From the NCBI GenBank assembly GCA_037043235.1, contig JAWRVZ010000038.1, positions 496,001 to 560,000 on the forward strand: DNA of 64,000 nt, written 5' to 3'. The notes beneath the pieces are model-generated. The model was not told the DNA's origin. It did no database searches and saw only the letters and a list, made by a program, of their open reading frames with translations. Shown here one piece after another: positions 59,273-64,000 of the stretch. Position numbers and translations under genes: made by a program. Each line of letters begins with the position of its first letter. Position 1 is the first letter of the stretch. Origin of the DNA: Rhodeus uyekii (Eukaryota; Chordata; Actinopteri; Cypriniformes; Acheilognathidae).

Positions 59273-60677
59273 ATGTTTTCAGCAGCTATTGCTAGAAAGG
59301 TATGTTTATTTGCTTTGCATTCATAAGTGTCGAAAGGTCTCATTTGACCTCACGTCTAAAGTGAGATAACAAGAGCATCTTTCTGCAGCACAACAACGCA
59401 CTAATATCATACAGCTAATATATAACATTCAAACGTGTTGCATATTTACTCTTTCGTCTTGTTTTGAGTGTCCGACCAAGGGCAGACGATACTCGCATTT
59501 TTATCATTATTATAGGCTACTATCCTTTAAATTCATTCATATGTCTAGTTTAATTCTGTTATTATAATACATTTTCTTATTAAAATAATTTTCTTAATTC
59601 ATCACGGCTTGAGAATCAGTAGTTCATTAATTGTATTGGAAGATTTGTACCAGGGGTTCATACCAGGGTTATTACAATGAATAATAATAATAAATAATAT
59701 TGAAACAAAAAAAAATGAAAATAAAATTGAAACTAAAACTGAAATAAAATTTATTAAACTATTTAGACACACAAAATTAACAAAATAACTAAATCTTTAA
59801 CTAAAAATAAAATAAACAAAAATTATAAGAACACAAGCTATAATAACCATAATCTCAGGGATACTAAAAATTACACTGGTTCATACATGCTACTGTATAA
59901 AGTCTCATACTCATTTCTGTCATGCCAAATATAATGTCATAGTAATATTTTAATTGTATATATTTCTTATACAAAAATATATTTTTAATATGTCTTGTGA
60001 CACTATAATGATGCCTAAATCGTAGGCTTTAGGTGGCTTTCATAATTGCATGTTTAATAGACTTACAGACACGGAATGATTTCTTGTGATTTTGTCAGAT
60101 AAATCCCACACACATCCATATAAAATAGTTTATGTTGATTAGAGGCAAGGGCAGAGGAGATTTCAACATTGTCTGATTTTGATCTATTCCCAGGTGGTTA
60201 GTTCTGTTTGCCTAGGATCACTGCGTCCAGCTGTTGGGACGGTGGTTTCTCGGGGTTACCGAGGTGATGCCCCAGAACCAACCATGATCGAGATCCCGCT
60301 GCCGCCGTGGGAGGAGAGGGCAGGCGAGTCCCTGGAGGTCAAGAAGAAAAGACTCCTGTATGAGAGCCGCAAGAGAGGCATGCTGGAGAACTGCATCCTT
60401 CTGAGGTTAGTGTGCCAAATCACATCATATGATTCTTCTTATTTTTAAACAACATATAATATTGTCTATGGTGTCTAACAGTGTGTTCTAACAGTGTGTT
60501 CAAGCCCTGCTGTGAAGTTCATATTTACGAGTTGGGAAGGCACTTTGGTCAGAGTAAGATGGCGGTGTAGCCATTAATTAACTACACAAAAATACATCTC
60601 TACTTTAACTATACGTCTATAAAATGTGCAATACAATAAAATTACTAATATGTTAACTAAAATTAAATGAAAGCAGA

Positions 60678-60722
<45 letters not shown>

Positions 60723-62007
60723 CTTCGCCCACGTGCATCTTTGTGTGGAAAAGTCCTAACGCTCAGCATCTTCGCGCGCATTTTTACTGAAAATATCCTA
60801 ACGACAGCCAGTCACGCGGTTCTAACCCCTTTATCAACCCTTAACTCGTTCATTCTCTCAGCATTGCTCTGTTTCGTTGCAACATGACACTTTGCATACT
60901 AATGAGGCTCACGTGTGTTCTCAGTACAACGCACCCAGGGCGTAATGATGTTCTTAAAGGGCCATACACTTTTAGAGAACAGCATACTATAACAGTTATA
61001 ACTCTGTACAGATCATATACATAAGTGATTTACAGAGGTTTAACCTCATGTTGTTGCATTAATTGTGATTGCTATTCTTCACGTAGTGAAATATATATGT
61101 ACAGTAAAGCATATAGAAAGAAGGTACGAAATTCTCCCTCTAAGCAGTAACCCCCTCCTCCCTCCTCCCCCCTCCTCCCCCTCCCCCTCCCCTCCTCTCG
61201 TCTCCATCACGCCAGCAGCGACAGGTAAAGTGCGTGTTACAGTAAACTGTCAAGTATTTTTAGAGTTTAATAGTCAATTATTAATTGGTATTTATATAAG
61301 ATCTTAATGATTATAATTTTAACTGTAATTAATAGGGTAAAACCAAAAAAATATTTCAAATGGGCATTTATGGTCATGTGGAACGAATCGAGTGATTTTT
61401 AGTGCATTCTTATGGGGGAAATTGTTTTGGTTTACGAGAATTTTGGGTTATGTTTCGTTCTTGGAACGAATTAAACTCGTAAACCGAGCTATTACTGTAT
61501 ATATATACACTATAATAGTACCTCAATGATAATAAAATAACACAGTTCCATTTTATTTCCGTTAGAATGTTCAAAACCAAAAATATGCACCGACACATAC
61601 TCTGACTGTACGTTTTTTTGTTGTTGTTGCCAGTCTTTTTGCAAAGCGTTACCTGAATACAATGAGTGAATCACAGCTAAAGCAGTATGACAGACTCATC
61701 AATGAACCCAGCAATGACTGGGACATCTACTACTGGGCAACAGGTATGAACGGACAAATAAAAAGTGTAGATCTCTACTCGGGCATTAAATTGATTTTAT
61801 CCATTTAAAAGAAAATTTAAGTATCGTTATTCGTATTGTATTATGTGCACATGTCTAAACACTGTCTTCCTCCCATCAGAGGCTCAGCCGACACCTGATG
61901 TGTACCAGAGCGAGGTGATGGACATGCTCAAAGAGTTCGCCAAGAACAAGGACATGGAACAGCGTCTAGATGCCCCCAATCTTGAATATCTGGACAAGAG
62001 CAGTTAA
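59273..62007 (+). CDS. sdhaf2: sdhaf2, succinate dehydrogenase flavinylation factor
   Basis: SDHAF2 (SDH5/SdhE family) is a mitochondrial matrix protein needed to attach FAD covalently to SDHA of complex II. Exons 59273-59299, 60194-60405, 61634-61743 and 61880-62007 join in frame to 158 aa (human 166). All introns are GT-AG. The first about 32 residues (MFSAAIARKVV..., Arg-rich, few acids) look like a mitochondrial targeting sequence. The conserved body includes IPLPPWEER, YESRKRGMLENC (the Gly at 71 corresponds to the position changed in hereditary paraganglioma, human Gly78), LINEPSNDWDIYYWAT and FAKNK. All family motifs are present. Downstream (AT)n repeats and an ATTAAA near 62232 mark the 3' UTR. 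Confidence 0.97.
60682..60720. repeat. (TA)n microsatellite
   Basis: A TA run directly at the truncated end of the transposon fragment at 60721. Confidence 0.9.
60721..61496. mobile_element. CAGTAAT-family DNA transposon fragment, second copy
   Basis: The right end GTAAACCGAGCTATTACTG|TA is intact and the left end is replaced by a TA repeat. It is homologous, in opposite orientation, to 20826-21436. Contains a C/T-rich block at 61151-61200. It lies in sdhaf2 intron 2. Confidence 0.6.
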
Positions 62008-62091
62008 AACTCGCCCTTCAGCCAGAGACTGTCATAACAAGCTAGAACTGAGCTCATAAAAGCATCTGAGACTCAACAGACACCATATATA

Positions 62092-62094
<3 letters not shown>

Positions 62095-62129
<35 letters not shown>

Positions 62130-62190
62130 ACAATATATATATATATATATATACAGAAACAAAATAAAAAAAATTATATATATATATACA
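62095..62190. repeat. Interrupted (TA)n repeat, duplicated
   Basis: Two or three TA runs separated by a repeated TACAGAAACA unit, in the sdhaf2 3' UTR. Confidence 0.85.
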
Positions 62191-62491
62191 CACAATATTG
62201 TACAGTGATTGTGATGTGAAAATACCAGTTGTATTAAAGTTTGTTCAAATCGATGACTGTAGTGTTTGTGTCAAAAGGTTTATAACAAGCACAGGAGGAA
62301 TATTTCTAAAGATTATCTCCAATTCAATATATTATTTACAATTGTCTTTCTGACGTGACATGACATGGAACAAATTTGTGTTATGAAAGAAGTTTTATGG
62401 TACTTTGCTAAAGGCATTGAAAATCATATTATTTTCTTAGCTTGGTTAACAACAAATTAGTGTGTCTTCAAATCTTAAGGTTTAATATTTT

Positions 62492-62640
62492 AGATTAGAT
62501 TAGATTAGATTAGATTCAACTTTATTGTCATTACACAAGTACAGGTACAAGGCAACGAAATGCAGTTTAGGTCTAACCAGAAGTGCAATAGCAGCAAGTG
62601 CAGGATATGGAGATGTACAGAATATATATAGAGAGATGGT
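62492..62640 (-). mobile_element. Retroelement 3' end with (TAGAT)n tail
   Basis: A (TTAGA)n pentamer run followed by TTCAACTTTATTGTCATTAC and ACGAAATGCAGTTTAG resembles the 3' end of a fish non-LTR element in inverse orientation. Only the end is present. Confidence 0.45.
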
Positions 62641-63779
62641 CAATGTCAATGAAAATAATTGACATTGATTTGTCCATTCACAAGATGGAGAACACAACAT
62701 TCAGAAGAATGTGTGCGCGCACATATTTGAGCTTAGAGTGTGAAAAAATCTATGGCACCATTATAAAAAAGGTCTTTGATGTGGAAAAGTGCTTGGTGTA
62801 GCACATTTGAGAAATAACCGTAAGATCAAATGTCATAGAATACAATGAGATTTATATATTTTTATGTTTTGGGACCATGCATTTTGAAATATATCAGCCA
62901 GAAGATGGCAGACTTTTCCTTGTTAATAACATGATTGTAAAAAGATGTGCAGCGACTTGTCTTTTCCACACTGTTGAAATGCATCCAAGTATTCTGACTA
63001 ATCGAGTCCTTTAACATCATACTCAACTAGTGGTTATTCGCCAGGAGCGCGTTCACTTTGCACCAAAACAGATCCGACACTGTCCTGAATGCAGAGGTAC
63101 ACAGACGTCAAAGGGCATGAGATTTGATGGCAGTGAGCTTTTAGTCATGACAGTTTTCTCCTTTAAGCGAGCAATGTCCCAGATATGTGTCTGTACCTGT
63201 GTAGCCTGCATTTTTAAAAATGACTAAACACTGCTAAAAAGCACAGATGCCATTGGGCTGCTCTTTCACTCACATGCTGGGTTCTCTAAAAAATGTGAAC
63301 AAGGAGATGACTGAAATCCCTATAGACCTTGGTTTAGGTTAGGGGCCATATTGAATTTAAAGTGGATGAAAACAAGGTTGTGAGGGAAACTTATTTTTGG
63401 AGTTCTTGTCTCCTGAAACGGAAAGACATTTCATCAGCTACTACAATCCATTGAACACACTAGGGTTCTATCCCTCAGAACCTCTTAAGAATGGCACTAT
63501 CCTGACTAAGGCCTCTTATAAAAGCAAAAACCTCAGCAACCTCTTTGCAAACATTCACAATACCTTAGAACTGAAAATATGCAAGTACTGTTATTCTGAA
63601 ATAATGTATGCTGTAAATGTGCAAGAACATGAAGGGAGGGTAACATTGTCATTTTAGCAAGCAACTGATTGATCGGTTGTCAATCCATAGAACAACAGAA
63701 AAGGAAGAAGAAATGAAGCAGGATATAAATAGAAAGTAAAGAACATAAAGGAAAATGATAGAGAGTTTATGAATTTCAA
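62641..63779. other. Intergenic sequence downstream of sdhaf2
   Basis: No recognised gene. An 86-codon frame at 63397-63657 has no family resemblance I can name and no splice or codon evidence, so it is treated as chance. Confidence 0.5.
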
Positions 63780-64000
63780 AGGCAGACATTTACTGTTTCT
63801 GAATGTCTCTTATGCTCACCAATTAAGGCTGCACTTATTCTGACCAAAAATACAGTAACACTACAGTTATATATTATTGCAATTTAAAATAAGGGTTTTA
63901 TAAGTTAATATATTTTTAAATGAAAATCATTACTCCAGTCTTCAGTTTCACATGATCTTTCAAAAATCATTCTAAGCTTATGACTTGCTGCTCAAGAAAC
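63780..64000. mobile_element. CACTACCG Tc1-type MITE, cut by the window edge
   Basis: Contains the family blocks TGCTCACCAATTAAGGCTGC, ACTCCAGTCTTCAGTTTCAC and ATGATCTTTCAAAAATCATT. It runs out of the window. Confidence 0.6.

Noticed and set aside
63397..63657. 86-codon frame near the right edge
   Set aside because: No recognised motif, no promoter or splice signals, and it sits in repeat-bearing intergenic sequence.

Overview
The window is vertebrate, most likely cyprinid (carp/zebrafish group) nuclear DNA. Short exons with GT-AG borders are spread through long AT-rich introns. The proteins match vertebrate families at high identity. The interspersed repeats are typical of cyprinid genomes: tRNA-derived SINEs, Tigger/pogo, Tc1/mariner, hAT and Harbinger MITEs, and very long CA, AT and GATA arrays. 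Gene identities and residue numbers come from recognising protein families. Exon borders were placed by hand from splice signals and reading-frame continuity. No alignment or transcript data were available.

Layout. (1) 1646-10747, minus: arih1, an RBR ubiquitin ligase, with all 14 coding exons present (536 aa). (2) 15312-38158 coding, minus, with a probable 5' UTR exon at about 50020: dagla, diacylglycerol lipase alpha, with 19 coding exons (1093 aa). Its Ser472 and Asp524 fall at the human residue numbers. (3) 51640-53997, plus: cend1-like, a short tail-anchored neuronal protein with one coding exon. (4) 57073-57362, plus: polr2l (RNA polymerase subunit RPB10, 67 aa, two coding exons). (5) 59273-62007, plus: sdhaf2 (succinate dehydrogenase flavinylation factor, 158 aa, four exons). 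The dagla and cend1 5' ends face each other across about 1.4 kb that holds CRE-like sites, a CCAAT box and a long GATA/ATTC array. Both are neuronal genes, so shared regulation is possible but not shown.

The most interesting signal is a 915-base open exon (19126-20040, minus) inside dagla. It starts with a good acceptor in the right phase and with the same four residues (VLEN) as the regular next exon at 17345. It would give a DAGL-alpha with an intact catalytic domain but a different Ser/Thr-rich tail without the PPxxF Homer motif. It stops 4 bases before a Tc1-type MITE that could supply the poly(A) signal.

Other notable structures are a nested hAT-in-pogo insertion in arih1 intron 13, a second nest (hAT containing a SINE and a Harbinger MITE) filling arih1 intron 2, a GC-AG intron in arih1, a dagla splice donor that is itself the edge of a (GT)n microsatellite, and an inverted pair of Tigger elements across the 5' half of dagla. 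Regions not listed are intronic or intergenic AT-rich sequence in which no gene is apparent.
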